Assembly (NCBI GenBank): GCA_012735495.1
Contig: JAAYHD010000044.1
Coordinates: forward strand, 1-64,000
Source: Clostridiales bacterium
Lineage (GTDB): Bacteria; Bacillota; Clostridia; Lachnospirales; Lachnospiraceae
Direction of reading: 5' to 3'
Length of the DNA: 64,000 nucleotides
The translations under genes and the position numbers were made by a program. Positions 34,764 to 43,719 of this stretch are shown here, piece after piece. Numbering within the stretch: the stretch's first letter is position 1; the number at the start of each line of letters is the position of its first letter. The notes below the pieces were generated by a model. The model searched no databases, had not been told where the DNA came from, and was given only the letters and a program-made list of their open reading frames with translations.

Positions 34764-35249
34764 TTACGTATCGTAGGTTATGTCATCCAAAAGGTTTTCT
34801 CCGTCGGCCGCAGAGGTAGCCAGCTTGTCACAGCGTTCATTCTGCGGATGCCCGTCATGGCCTCTCACCCATACAAATTCAACCTCATGGGGTTCCATGG
34901 CCTTGAGCAGGCGCTTCCAAAGGTCTACATTCTTAACCGGCTGGTTCTGCCCTCTTTTCCAGCCCTTCTTTATCCATTCATCCAGCCAGTGCTCGGTAAA
35001 AGCCTTGACCAGATACTGCGAGTCGGAGTACAAGGTTACCCGGCAAGGCCTGGTAAGAGCTTCAAGCCCAACGATGGCCGCCATAAGCTCCATCCGGTTG
35101 TTGGTGGTTTTCCTGTATCCGCCGCTGTATTCCCTGACATGCAGGACGCCCTTTGAGTCAACATATTCGATAATAGTACCGTATCCGCCGGGACCCTCGG
35201 GATTGCCCCTGGCCGCCCCATCCGTGTATATGTTTACTTTCGCAAGCAT
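34764..35249 (-). CDS. rnhA: Ribonuclease HI
   Basis: Cuts RNA in RNA-DNA hybrids. About 161 residues from the ATG at 35249. Catalytic acidic residues sit in YTDGAARGNP, NRMELMAAI, LYSDSQYL and GHPQNERCDKLA, so all four are present. The AGGAGG just upstream (4 nt) picks this ATG over the longer frame to 35294. Between the MutS-like gene and mutS; a second, RNase HII, is at 46.7 kb. Confidence 0.93.
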   Translation of the reverse strand: MLAKVNIYTDGAARGNPEGPGGYGTIIEYVDSKGVLHVREYSGGYRKTTNNRMELMAAIVGLEALTRPCRVTLYSDSQYLVKAFTEHWLDEWIKKGWKRGQNQPVKNVDLWKRLLKAMEPHEVEFVWVRGHDGHPQNERCDKLATSAADGENLLDDITYDT

Positions 35250-35271
35250 GATGCCTCCTGATAAGCGTTTA

Positions 35272-36951
35272 TTATTCGAGTACTTTCCACTCACCCGTCC
35301 TTAAGTATTCGTCAGCGGCTTCCTCCGCCTCTTTTATGATACTCTCCGAGTATCCCATCAGCTTAAGCAGCTTGATGGCATTTTTAGTTACCGCCCTGTT
35401 CCTATACAGCTTGTAATCGAATAAAACCCTGTCGCCTTCTATTTTCTCCCTGAAATGATAATTGGAATAACAGTTTTCAAGGATGTATGTCAGCTCGATA
35501 TCATGGGTGGCCGCAAAACAAAGGGCATTTTCATCCGAAAGTGAAGCAAGAATCCTTGAGGATGCGGCTATCCTTTCCAGGGTGTTTGTGCCGCGGAGCA
35601 CCTCGTCAATAAAGCAGAGCATCGGGTATTTCCCCTTTGTATTATTGAGGATCCGCTTCAGGGATTTTATTTCCACGATAAAATAGCTTTCATTATTTAA
35701 TATGCTGTCCGTAAGCGCCATTGAGGAGTATATTACAAAATAGTTGGATTCAAACCTGCGGCTTAAGGACGTATAGATGGTCTGGGAAAGTATCTGGTTT
35801 ACCGCCAGGGATTTAATGAATGTGGATTTTCCCGATGCATTTGATCCGGTAATAAGGGTGCATCTGTCCTCGGTTATTGAGTTTGGTACCGCATTTTCAA
35901 TCAGCGGATGATACACATCGGTTACGGAAAGCCGTGGTTTTTGATTATTGCAATGATAAAGCTTCGGGATGCAATAATAATCGACTGTTTCCCTGAAGGA
36001 TGCGGCTGCTGTCATGCTGTCCAGGAATCCCACGGTTTTAAATAACCTGAACATGGCTTCCCGGTTTTTCTTAAAGAAGCCGATCATGTTATTGAACTTT
36101 ATTAGGTCATGATGTGTTGTCATGCGGTAATAATCCAGCAAAATCTCAAAAGGATTGCCGCTTATGTTTCTTGCAACAACGATTGAGGAGCCCCTCTTAT
36201 ACCGTTTAAAAGCCTTCAGGTCGTCGGCAAGGCGGTTCTTATACTCCATAAGCTCGGGTATATCAAGTTTCAGCAGCTTTTCCGAGGCGTCCAGCAGCCT
36301 GAGCTGAAATGATATGATTAAAAGGTAGTTCTCAAGATCGGTCTTATACCTTAAGTACGTAACAATATTAAATATCGAAAAGAATAATAAAAGCCCAACA
36401 CCGACAGCAGGATTTATGAATATTAAAGCAAAGGAAAATAATACGCACAGGATTGACAGGTAATGCGGCAGGTTGCTTTTTGGTTCCTTATTGCAAAGCT
36501 TGTCCGCATATTCAAATGCCGATATTCTTCTTAGCTTTCCTATCTTTAAAAGTTTTTCCTGTACCTTCAGTCTTGCTGCTTCATCCCTCTGAAAGAACTC
36601 CATCAACCGGTTTCTTTCTTCAAGCTCGGCGGGATCAAAGCACGGTTTGCGAAGCAGGGCATATAAATACTCTTCACCAAGGGAGCTTTGGGTATTGTTG
36701 ATTCTTTGGTATATTTCGTCCATGTCCAGGTCATTCCAGGTTATGTCGTCAATATCCGTATAATCTTCCTTCTGCGTCAGGTAATAGGCCTTCACAACCT
36801 CCATTTTTTCAGAGGTGTAATCAGATTCAGGTACCGTTCCCCATTCCCTTTTCAATCGTTCTATATAATGCTTTCTCTGCATATGGCCGTTAGCTGCATA
36901 ATAGATTAACAGGCCTATGGTAACTGCCAATAAATAAAAAATCAGGTCCAT
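35272..36951 (-). CDS. Membrane-anchored MutS-like ATPase
   Basis: A MutS family ATPase without mismatch-binding or clamp domains. About 559 residues from the ATG at 36951. The N terminus is a hydrophobic helix (about 2-18) and a second hydrophobic pair lies near 155-195, so it is likely membrane-bound. The C-terminal ATPase has ITGSNASGKSTFIKS, CFIDEVLRGTNTLERIA and AATHDIELT. Role unknown; membrane MutS homologues of Clostridia are distinct from MutS1 and MutS2. The frame is open further to 37041, but a promoter lies there, so the later ATG is right. Next to rnhA. Confidence 0.85.
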   Translation of the reverse strand: MDLIFYLLAVTIGLLIYYAANGHMQRKHYIERLKREWGTVPESDYTSEKMEVVKAYYLTQKEDYTDIDDITWNDLDMDEIYQRINNTQSSLGEEYLYALLRKPCFDPAELEERNRLMEFFQRDEAARLKVQEKLLKIGKLRRISAFEYADKLCNKEPKSNLPHYLSILCVLFSFALIFINPAVGVGLLLFFSIFNIVTYLRYKTDLENYLLIISFQLRLLDASEKLLKLDIPELMEYKNRLADDLKAFKRYKRGSSIVVARNISGNPFEILLDYYRMTTHHDLIKFNNMIGFFKKNREAMFRLFKTVGFLDSMTAAASFRETVDYYCIPKLYHCNNQKPRLSVTDVYHPLIENAVPNSITEDRCTLITGSNASGKSTFIKSLAVNQILSQTIYTSLSRRFESNYFVIYSSMALTDSILNNESYFIVEIKSLKRILNNTKGKYPMLCFIDEVLRGTNTLERIAASSRILASLSDENALCFAATHDIELTYILENCYSNYHFREKIEGDRVLFDYKLYRNRAVTKNAIKLLKLMGYSESIIKEAEEAADEYLRTGEWKVLE

Positions 36952-36986
36952 GATGTGCTCCCAACCTTGTACTAAAGCTAATATTA

Positions 36987-37015
36987 ATTGTATAATATCA
37001 AAATTGGTTTGTCCA
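36987..37015 (-). promoter_or_regulatory. Sigma-A promoter of the MutS-like gene
   Basis: TGGACA (37015-37010) and TACAAT (36992-36987) are 17 bp apart on the minus strand, placing the start about 30 nt before the ATG at 36951. This promoter lies inside the longer open frame and argues against it. Confidence 0.55.
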
Positions 37016-37029
37016 CATCGGTTATAAAG

Positions 37030-37059
37030 AAGTTGAGCCATAGTTAAGAACTATGGCTC
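37030..37059 (-). terminator. Terminator of the NlpC/P60 gene
   Basis: An 11-bp perfect stem (37035-37045 with 37049-37059) and a 3-nt loop, followed on the minus strand by a modest pyrimidine/T run. It is 60 bp after the NlpC/P60 stop. Confidence 0.6.
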
Positions 37060-37121
37060 TGTAATATATTGAAATGGATATCTAATTATATTCAATCCAT
37101 ATAGGATATAATTCAGATTCG

Positions 37122-38237
37122 TCAGTCATTAATAATTCTTACGCACTTGACAGGTGTTCTGTAGAATGCGTTGGATATCTTGATGCCGTCCTTCCTGTTG
37201 CTGGCGTGTATTATCTTGTTGTTGCCAATATATATTGCCACATGGTTTATATATGACTTGCTGCCGTAGAATATAAGGTCGCCGGGCTTTAACTGTGAAG
37301 TCGATATGGTTGTGCCCCTGCTGTATTTAGCCTGGTCTCTGGATGTTCTTGGCAGTGAGTAACCGAATTCACCGAATACCGCCTGTACAAATCCCGAGCA
37401 GTCGACACCCTTGTTTTTCTTTAGATTGTTAATGCCTGAGCCTCCCCAAACATATCTGTAACCGAGGAACTTCTTGGCATAATTTACTATGTTGGCTCTC
37501 TTATTCGAGACTCCTGTTCCGTATGTTAATTCTTCAATTGTATAAGCCTGTGCGAGCTTATATGACAAATCGACATACTCCTTTGCGACATAACCGACGG
37601 TACCCTCTTCGGAATCGTCACCGTCAAGACTTACCTTAACCCATTTGTTGATTTCCTCACCGTATGTTACAACCAACGGATCAAGAACAAGTATCTCTTC
37701 ACCGGGTGCTATAAAGTCAATTATGTTGTCGTCGCTTATGGACGGATCCTTTCTGACGCGCAGGCGGCCTTCTCCGTTGAATGTAGCCACATGGATTGCA
37801 ATCTCCAATGCAAGCTTCGAAGCTTCAGGCCCTGTTATAAGATATTCGCTCTTGACATATCCTGTTACTTTACCGGATTTAACTTTCGTCCAGCCGTTAT
37901 TGTCGGGCTCAAGAATCTCACAGCCTGAATGCCTCGGCATTTTTCCGAGTATTGTTGCATTGGAATTGGGTTCCTTGCGGATTAAAAGATTTGTTTCAAC
38001 ATTGGCAATTCCGATATTGTTGAATCCGGGAATAGGAGTAGAATCCAATGACATAGCGGACACATTCTGATTATCTGATGAAGCCCCGTCTGTCACCGGA
38101 GCAATGTCTATACCTGTTATATCATAAATGAAACCTGCAACCGCATGTTCGGTAGCCATTGCAGGGGTGGAACTTGCAAGATATACAATTATTCCGAGAA
38201 AACTTGCCAGGTAATACTTCAAGGGCTTACGTTTCAT
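37122..38237 (-). CDS. Secreted SH3-domain NlpC/P60 endopeptidase
   Basis: Probable peptidoglycan hydrolase that cuts within stem peptides outside the cell. 371 residues: signal peptide MKRKPLKYYL... ending near TPAMA (residue 28), two bacterial SH3 domains at about 73-133 and 148-223, and an NlpC/P60 domain at about 250-371 with the catalytic C280 (VDCSGF), H332 (YINHVAIYIG) and H344 (KIIHA). GGAGG 10 nt from the ATG at 38237 fixes the start. Single gene with its own consensus promoter and terminator. Confidence 0.92.
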   Translation of the reverse strand: MKRKPLKYYLASFLGIIVYLASSTPAMATEHAVAGFIYDITGIDIAPVTDGASSDNQNVSAMSLDSTPIPGFNNIGIANVETNLLIRKEPNSNATILGKMPRHSGCEILEPDNNGWTKVKSGKVTGYVKSEYLITGPEASKLALEIAIHVATFNGEGRLRVRKDPSISDDNIIDFIAPGEEILVLDPLVVTYGEEINKWVKVSLDGDDSEEGTVGYVAKEYVDLSYKLAQAYTIEELTYGTGVSNKRANIVNYAKKFLGYRYVWGGSGINNLKKNKGVDCSGFVQAVFGEFGYSLPRTSRDQAKYSRGTTISTSQLKPGDLIFYGSKSYINHVAIYIGNNKIIHASNRKDGIKISNAFYRTPVKCVRIIND

Positions 38238-38353
38238 GTTGTAAAGTCCTCCGATGATACTTGTATTATTCAATGGTCATTAAACCGGGTAAATCCAGGT
38301 AATGAATAGTATTAACGAAATTGTTACATAATTATTAAATGTATTACGGGAAT

Positions 38354-38382
38354 ATTATAGCAAAGTAGTGCATTCTTGTCAA
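38354..38382 (-). promoter_or_regulatory. Consensus sigma-A promoter of the NlpC/P60 gene
   Basis: TTGACA (38382-38377) and TATAAT (38359-38354) are both perfect and 17 bp apart on the minus strand. A second TTGACA lies 11 bp upstream. Strong constitutive expression is expected. Confidence 0.75.
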
Positions 38383-38449
38383 CAATATGTCAAAAATTTT
38401 TCAGTTTTCAGCGTTATTAACAAAATCATATGATTTTATAGGACCTATG

Positions 38450-38508
38450 AACTATAAAAACCGTCTATTACAATTAAAAATATTAAACTGATTGTAATAG
38501 ACGGTTTT
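38450..38508 (-). terminator. Terminator of spoIVA
   Basis: An 18-bp perfect stem (38457-38474 with 38491-38508), 16-nt loop, followed on the minus strand by TTTTTATAG. It is 36 nt after the spoIVA stop. It may also work on the other strand. Confidence 0.8.
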
Positions 38509-38543
38509 ATGAAATCAATATTTTTTAACAATGATTTAAAAAA

Positions 38544-40022
38544 TTATATAATTATGCATACCAGTGCACCACTGCTGTCATTTATTATCTTCTGCATTGT
38601 TTCCTGAAGCTTAAGCCTGCTGTCATCAGTAAGCTTGTTTATCTTGCTGTTGATTCCGTCCTCAACCAGTTGGCGGATGGACTTGCCGAATATATTGGTT
38701 TCCCAAATGCCTTCGGGGTTGGTCCGGGCGTTTTCGTTGATATAATTAATCAAATCCTTAGCCTGTTCCTCGGTGCCGACGATGGGAGCGACCTCGGTCA
38801 TGATTTCTGCACGGATCATATGAATGGACGGAGCGCTGGCCTTGATTTTCACGCCGTATTTGCTGCCATGCTTCATGATCTCCGGCTCTTCTATGCATAT
38901 TTCATCCTTAAGCGGTGAAACAATGCCATAACCGCTGCTTTTAACCTGCGTAACCGCCTGGGAGACCATATCGAATTCCGATTTTTTGCCGGCAAGCTCC
39001 TTTATGGTTGCAATAAGCTGGTATTCACCGCTTATGGGCACACCGATCAAGTCGCTCATAATCTTGTAATAATACTCGTCGTCAAATTCCACATTAACTG
39101 TTACCGCGCCTGTCTGCATATCTAGCTTCTCTGCCTTGAAACGTTTGACATATTCGCTGTCGGTTCCCAACCTGTCTTCGTTAACGTCCTTGATGCGGCT
39201 GATGTTTTGGAACAGTGACTTAACAGAAGCAATCAAATCCTTCTTCAGCCAGTGGTCCGCAGGAAGTATCTCGGCCCATTTTGGCATGTAGAAATTAATT
39301 TCTGAAATCGGAAATACGGACAGGACGTTTTCCATTATGTGATGAATGTCTTCTTTTCTTAACTGTTCACAGTTTAAAGGAATGACGGTTACGTCGTACC
39401 TCTGGGCGATTTCTTCAGCGATTCGCAGGGTATCATTTGAATATGGCTTGCTGGTATTCAGTATTACAATGAACGGTTTTCCAAGCCGCTTTAACTCTTC
39501 TATGGTTTTTTCCTCCGGAGCCATGTAATTGGTTCTCGGTATTTCACCGAAGCTTCCGTCCGTTGTAACGACTATGCCTATGGTTGAATGGTCGTTAATT
39601 ACCTTCCTGGTTCCGATTTCCGCCGCCTGGGTAAAAGGAATCTCATAGTCGAACCAAGGGGTTTTTACCATGCGTTCATGGTCGTTTTCAATATGCCCTG
39701 ATGCTCCTTCAACCATATAGCCTACGCAGTCAATCAGGCGTATTTTAACCTTTGTTTCATCGTTCAGCGATATTTCGGCCGCTTCTTTGGGTATGAACTT
39801 CGGTTCGGTTGTCATGATGGTTTTGCCCGCAGCGGCCTGGGGCAACTCGTCTATTGCCCTTTCCCGGCTGTGGACATCCTCAATACCCGGTATGACCAGG
39901 AGATCCATGAATCTCTTTATAAAGGTGGACTTTCCTGTTCTGACCGGCCCTACCACACCTATGTATATTTCACCGCCTGTCCTAGCTTGGATATCATTAT
40001 AAATATCAAACTGCCCTAACAT
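38544..40022 (-). CDS. spoIVA: Stage IV sporulation protein A (spore coat ATPase)
   Basis: ATP-driven protein that forms the base layer of the spore coat on the forespore. 492 residues. The N-terminal GTPase-like domain has GVVGPVRTGKSTFIKRF at about 23-39 and a switch region with RLIDCVGYMV; the end is GALVCIII, like the membrane-binding C-terminal tip. AGGAGG is 7 nt from the ATG. The place next to the gpsA/plsY/der group matches Bacillus and Clostridia. A sigma-E promoter is expected upstream, but I could not read a convincing one. It shows the organism makes endospores. Confidence 0.96.
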   Translation of the reverse strand: MLGQFDIYNDIQARTGGEIYIGVVGPVRTGKSTFIKRFMDLLVIPGIEDVHSRERAIDELPQAAAGKTIMTTEPKFIPKEAAEISLNDETKVKIRLIDCVGYMVEGASGHIENDHERMVKTPWFDYEIPFTQAAEIGTRKVINDHSTIGIVVTTDGSFGEIPRTNYMAPEEKTIEELKRLGKPFIVILNTSKPYSNDTLRIAEEIAQRYDVTVIPLNCEQLRKEDIHHIMENVLSVFPISEINFYMPKWAEILPADHWLKKDLIASVKSLFQNISRIKDVNEDRLGTDSEYVKRFKAEKLDMQTGAVTVNVEFDDEYYYKIMSDLIGVPISGEYQLIATIKELAGKKSEFDMVSQAVTQVKSSGYGIVSPLKDEICIEEPEIMKHGSKYGVKIKASAPSIHMIRAEIMTEVAPIVGTEEQAKDLINYINENARTNPEGIWETNIFGKSIRQLVEDGINSKINKLTDDSRLKLQETMQKIINDSSGALVCIII

Positions 40023-40112
40023 ATGCTAACCTCCTATTGTTATAGTTAAAGATATGCTGGGCAGTAAAAATCTATGATACCGTATATGTACTTGTTGTAC
40101 CAATAATTTTGA

Positions 40113-40706
40113 TTATTTTACTCTTCCGAATTTATTAACGGGGAATAACCTGAATACGACCTTGCCCTCCACATGGCTTAGATCAATCAGGCCAAAGGTT
40201 CTGCTGTCCTTGCTTTTCTCGCGGTTGTCACCCATTACAAAGAGCTGGTTCTCTCCCACCGTAACGGGAAGCTCAAAACTGTCCCTGAAGGTTAGCCCCT
40301 TAACATAAGGCTCGTCAAGCATTTCTCCGTTCAGGTAGACATGACCGTCAGCAATATCTATTACATCACCCGGAGTCCCGATTACGCGCTTGACCAGCCT
40401 GTTCCTTCTTTCGTTTTCGCTCCTTTTAAACGGGTTCATGTTCCCCAGTGAACGTAAAAATTCCTGCGGAAATGAGCCTATTTCCCTTTCCTGGTAAAAG
40501 ACAATTATATCCCCGGTCCTGGGCTGCCTGTTTCTGTATGCCAGCCGGTTTATAACCAGGGTCTGGTTCTCATACAGGGTATCCTGCATCGAAACCTCTT
40601 TTACGGTAGCCAGTGACAACACCTGGCTGTTAATCAGGGTCGAAATAAACAGGGCGGCTGCGACAAGCAGTATCCAGCTTAGGATTTCCTTTAATATTGG
40701 ATTCAT
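40113..40706 (-). CDS. lepB: Type I signal peptidase
   Basis: Membrane serine protease that releases exported proteins. About 197 residues from the ATG at 40706. One membrane segment (10-28), nucleophile S39 in VSMQDTL and general base K106 in RLVKRVIGTPGD; box GDNREKSKDSR is present. The usual SMxPT proline is replaced by aspartate (SMQDT). The longer frame to TTG 40727 has no RBS. It is downstream of gpsA, 7 nt away. A second SPase I gene is at 48.5 kb. Confidence 0.9.
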   Translation of the reverse strand: MNPILKEILSWILLVAAALFISTLINSQVLSLATVKEVSMQDTLYENQTLVINRLAYRNRQPRTGDIIVFYQEREIGSFPQEFLRSLGNMNPFKRSENERRNRLVKRVIGTPGDVIDIADGHVYLNGEMLDEPYVKGLTFRDSFELPVTVGENQLFVMGDNREKSKDSRTFGLIDLSHVEGKVVFRLFPVNKFGRVK

Positions 40707-40713
40707 CTTCTTA

Positions 40714-41724
40714 TTAGTCCCAGTCAAGTGTGCTGTATTCCTTTCGCTTATCTCTTACAAGCAGGTCGGCAACCGCATCCTGAGGGGATTTTCCTTCAAA
40801 CAAAACGAGGTTGACCTGCTCGACAATAGGCATTTCAACGTTATATTTCCTGGCAAGGGCAAGTGCCGCTTTGGCGGTATTGACACCTTCGATAACCTGG
40901 TTGACCATTTTTGATACCTCATCCAGGGGATATCCCTGTCCAATCAATACGCCGGCATTCCTGTTCCGGCTGTGCCTTGAAGTACAGGTAACAAACAGGT
41001 CACCCATTCCCGAAAGACCTGAAAATGTTTCCATGTATCCGCCCATGGCAACTCCCAGCCGGCTGATTTCGGCCATGCCGCGGGTTATCAGGGCCGCTTT
41101 CGTGTTGTCACCAAGCCCCAATCCGTCGATTACACCGGCGGCAAGGGCTATAACGTTCTTTAAGGCTCCACCAAGCTCTATGCCAATCATGTCAGGGCTT
41201 GTATAAACCCTGAAAACCTCATTCATGAAAACATCCTGAATAAAATGGGCCGTTTCTTTGCAGTGTGAGCCTACAACGATTGTGGTGGGGATTCTCCTGC
41301 TTACCTCTTCCGCATGGCTCGGTCCGGAAAGCACGGCCACCTTGGCCTGAGGGATTTCCTGACTTATTACTTCTGCAAGCGTAAGCAATGTCCCGTTTTC
41401 CAAGCCCTTTGATACATTGACGATTATCTGTCCTTCCTTTATGAACGGAGCCACCTCTTTTGCAGTCGCACGGATGTAAGGCGAAGCAACCGCCATAACA
41501 ATCAGATCCTTATCCGTACAGGCCTCCTTAAGGTCGAGGGTTATTTTTACATCCTTCGGAAGCCTTGCCCCTGGAAGGTTTTTAATATTGTCCCTGGATT
41601 CGTCCAGTTCCTTTGCTTCCCTTTCAAGCTTCGACCACATGGTAACATCGTGGCCGTTGTCGCATAACAGGATGGCCAAAGCCGTTCCCCATGTTCCTGC
41701 ACCCAGTATCCCAATCTTAACCAT
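40714..41724 (-). CDS. gpsA: Glycerol-3-phosphate dehydrogenase [NAD(P)+]
   Basis: Makes glycerol 3-phosphate from dihydroxyacetone phosphate for phospholipids. 336 residues. Rossmann loop GILGAGTWGTALA at 4-16; VSKGLENGT, SGPSHAEEV and the catalytic-lysine block ELGGALKNVIALAAG are seen. AGGAGG is 6 nt from the ATG. It follows plsY, the next enzyme of the pathway, in one operon. Confidence 0.96.
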   Translation of the reverse strand: MVKIGILGAGTWGTALAILLCDNGHDVTMWSKLEREAKELDESRDNIKNLPGARLPKDVKITLDLKEACTDKDLIVMAVASPYIRATAKEVAPFIKEGQIIVNVSKGLENGTLLTLAEVISQEIPQAKVAVLSGPSHAEEVSRRIPTTIVVGSHCKETAHFIQDVFMNEVFRVYTSPDMIGIELGGALKNVIALAAGVIDGLGLGDNTKAALITRGMAEISRLGVAMGGYMETFSGLSGMGDLFVTCTSRHSRNRNAGVLIGQGYPLDEVSKMVNQVIEGVNTAKAALALARKYNVEMPIVEQVNLVLFEGKSPQDAVADLLVRDKRKEYSTLDWD

Positions 41725-41735
41725 GAAATACCTCC

Positions 41736-42362
41736 TTATTTATCAATCTTTACTCTTTGCCCAAGCTTGTTCTCAGTTCCGTTAATCAAACGCTTGATAT
41801 TTGATCTATGCTTGATGAATGCCAATACGGTATAAGCCAATGACACAAAAAGCATATGTAAATCACCGGGATTGCGGATGGCTATCCATGTCGGTATGAA
41901 TATGGAAATCAACAGGGAACCGACGGATACATATCTCGTGACGGCAACAGCTATAGCAAATATGGGAAGGCCGAAAGGCAGAATAAGCGGATCGATGGCC
42001 AGTATTGCACCGGCTGTGGCCGCGATGCCCTTGCCGCCCTTAAATTTCATCCAAAACGGATAATTATGCCCAAGCACTACACCCAGGCCGGTATAAAGCT
42101 CAAGGAGCCTGACCCTTTCAAGCTCCGGGAAAACCAGGTATCTTATCAATAAAACAGGTATAACGGCCTTAAGCATGTCACCAAGAAGAGTAAGCAGGCC
42201 TGCCTTGGCGCCCAGTGTTCTGAGCGCGTTTGTCGTGCCGGAGCTTTTGCTGCCGTATTGTCTTATATCGATTTTCTTCGCTTTACCGATAAAAAAGCCG
42301 GTATTGAAACAACCGAATGCATATCCAAGCAATAAGCAAATTATGATATTTGCAGCAGACAT
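41736..42362 (-). CDS. plsY: Glycerol-3-phosphate acyltransferase PlsY
   Basis: Membrane enzyme that acylates glycerol 3-phosphate from acyl-phosphate. 208 residues, about five hydrophobic segments, and the family blocks GSKSSGTTNALRTLG, GHNYPFWMKFKGGKGIAATAG and KHRSNIKRLINGTE. AGGAGAG precedes the ATG. One base separates it from der; the gpsA gene follows. Confidence 0.95.
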   Translation of the reverse strand: MSAANIIICLLLGYAFGCFNTGFFIGKAKKIDIRQYGSKSSGTTNALRTLGAKAGLLTLLGDMLKAVIPVLLIRYLVFPELERVRLLELYTGLGVVLGHNYPFWMKFKGGKGIAATAGAILAIDPLILPFGLPIFAIAVAVTRYVSVGSLLISIFIPTWIAIRNPGDLHMLFVSLAYTVLAFIKHRSNIKRLINGTENKLGQRVKIDK

Positions 42363-42363
42363 G

Positions 42364-43686
42364 TCAGCTCTCCTTTCGCTCTCTTATGATGAATCTTAAG
42401 GAAGTCCCGGCAAATCCGAAAGCTTCTCGTATTTTGTTTTCAATATACCTGGTGTATGAAAAATGCATCAGGCTCTTGTCATTGACGAAAATAACGAACG
42501 TAGGGGGCTTTACCGCCACCTGTGTAATGTAATAAAGTCTTAACTGCTTTCCCTTGTCCGACGGAGGCTGCTGAAGTGATGTGGCTTCAGCCAATATCTC
42601 ATTTAAAACGCCCGTCGCTATCCTAAGGTTTTGATATTGGATTACTTTTTCGATTATATCAAAAAGCTTATTAAGCCTTTGGCCGGTCACCGCGGATATG
42701 AACGTAACCTCCGCATACGTGGCAAATGAAAGGATATTCTTTATGTCACGGGTATATTTATTGACGGTTTTGCTGTCCTTCCTGATCAAATCCCATTTGT
42801 TGACGGCTATAATAAGCCCCTTGCCCCTGTCATGGGCTATGCCAGCGATTTTGGCGTCCTGTTCGGTAACCCCTTCGGTGGCGTCTATGACAAGCACCAC
42901 CACATCGGAACGCTCTATGGCGGCCACGGTACGGACAATACTGAAGCGCTCCAGGCTTTCCTTTATCCTGCTTTTTCTTCTTAGTCCGGCTGTGTCAATG
43001 AGCACGTATTCCTTCTTGTTCCTGCGGACCGGCGTATCTATCGCGTCCCTGGTGGTGCCGGCTATATCTGATACAATAACGCGCTTTTCACCGACAAGCT
43101 TGTTGACGATTGAGGATTTGCCCACATTGGGCTTTCCCACTATGGCAATTCTCGGGCGGTCGTCATCCGCTTCGGCATTAGCCCTGGTGTCAAAATACTT
43201 CACCACTTCGTCAAGCATGTCTCCGAAGCCCAGCTTTGAAGCCGCAGAAATCGGATGGGGATCCCCGATGCCGAGGTTGTAGAACTCATATACATCGGGC
43301 ATGAGCCTTTCAAAGTTATCCACCTTGTTTACCACCAGGACAATAGGCTTCCCGCTGCGCCTGAGCATGTCGGCCACCTTTGTATCCGCGTCAACAAGCC
43401 CTTGCCGCACATCGACCAGGAAAATGATGACGTCCGCGGAATTTATGGCCAATTCCGCCTGCTCGCGCATGTAGGAAAGCATTTCATCCCTGCTGTCCGG
43501 TTCTATTCCGCCGGTATCTATTATTGTAAATTGAGTGTTCAGCCACGTGACATCGGCATAAATCCTGTCCCGGGTAACGCCGGGTATATCATCGACAATC
43601 GATATCCTTTCGCCGGCCAGGGCGTTGAATAATGTTGATTTACCTACATTGGGCCTGCCAATGATTGCAACAATCGGTTTCTTCAT
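42364..43686 (-). CDS. der: Ribosome biogenesis GTPase Der (EngA)
   Basis: Tandem GTPase for 50S ribosomal subunit assembly. 440 residues with two G domains: G1 GRPNVGKSTLF at 10-20, G3 DTGGI, G4 NKVD; and second G1 GKPNVGKSSIV near 183-193, DTAGL, NKWD. The C-terminal KH-like domain ends FAGTSLRFIIRERK. GGGAGA precedes the ATG. Typical place beside plsY-gpsA. Confidence 0.96.
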   Translation of the reverse strand: MKKPIVAIIGRPNVGKSTLFNALAGERISIVDDIPGVTRDRIYADVTWLNTQFTIIDTGGIEPDSRDEMLSYMREQAELAINSADVIIFLVDVRQGLVDADTKVADMLRRSGKPIVLVVNKVDNFERLMPDVYEFYNLGIGDPHPISAASKLGFGDMLDEVVKYFDTRANAEADDDRPRIAIVGKPNVGKSSIVNKLVGEKRVIVSDIAGTTRDAIDTPVRRNKKEYVLIDTAGLRRKSRIKESLERFSIVRTVAAIERSDVVVLVIDATEGVTEQDAKIAGIAHDRGKGLIIAVNKWDLIRKDSKTVNKYTRDIKNILSFATYAEVTFISAVTGQRLNKLFDIIEKVIQYQNLRIATGVLNEILAEATSLQQPPSDKGKQLRLYYITQVAVKPPTFVIFVNDKSLMHFSYTRYIENKIREAFGFAGTSLRFIIRERKES

Positions 43687-43719
43687 AGTATCTCCCTTGC
43701 TTTCCAGATGTAAATGGGT

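Larger units (their letters stand above)
38238..38543. other. Intergenic region between spoIVA and NlpC/P60 gene
   Basis: This 306-bp stretch has no gene. From right to left it holds the spoIVA terminator, a consensus promoter and a leader of about 110 nt with AT-rich sequence and no evident riboswitch. Confidence 0.6.

Noticed and set aside
40023-40112. Sigma-E promoter for spoIVA
   Set aside because: A CATATACG-like -10 is present, but no -35 at the right spacing could be read with confidence.
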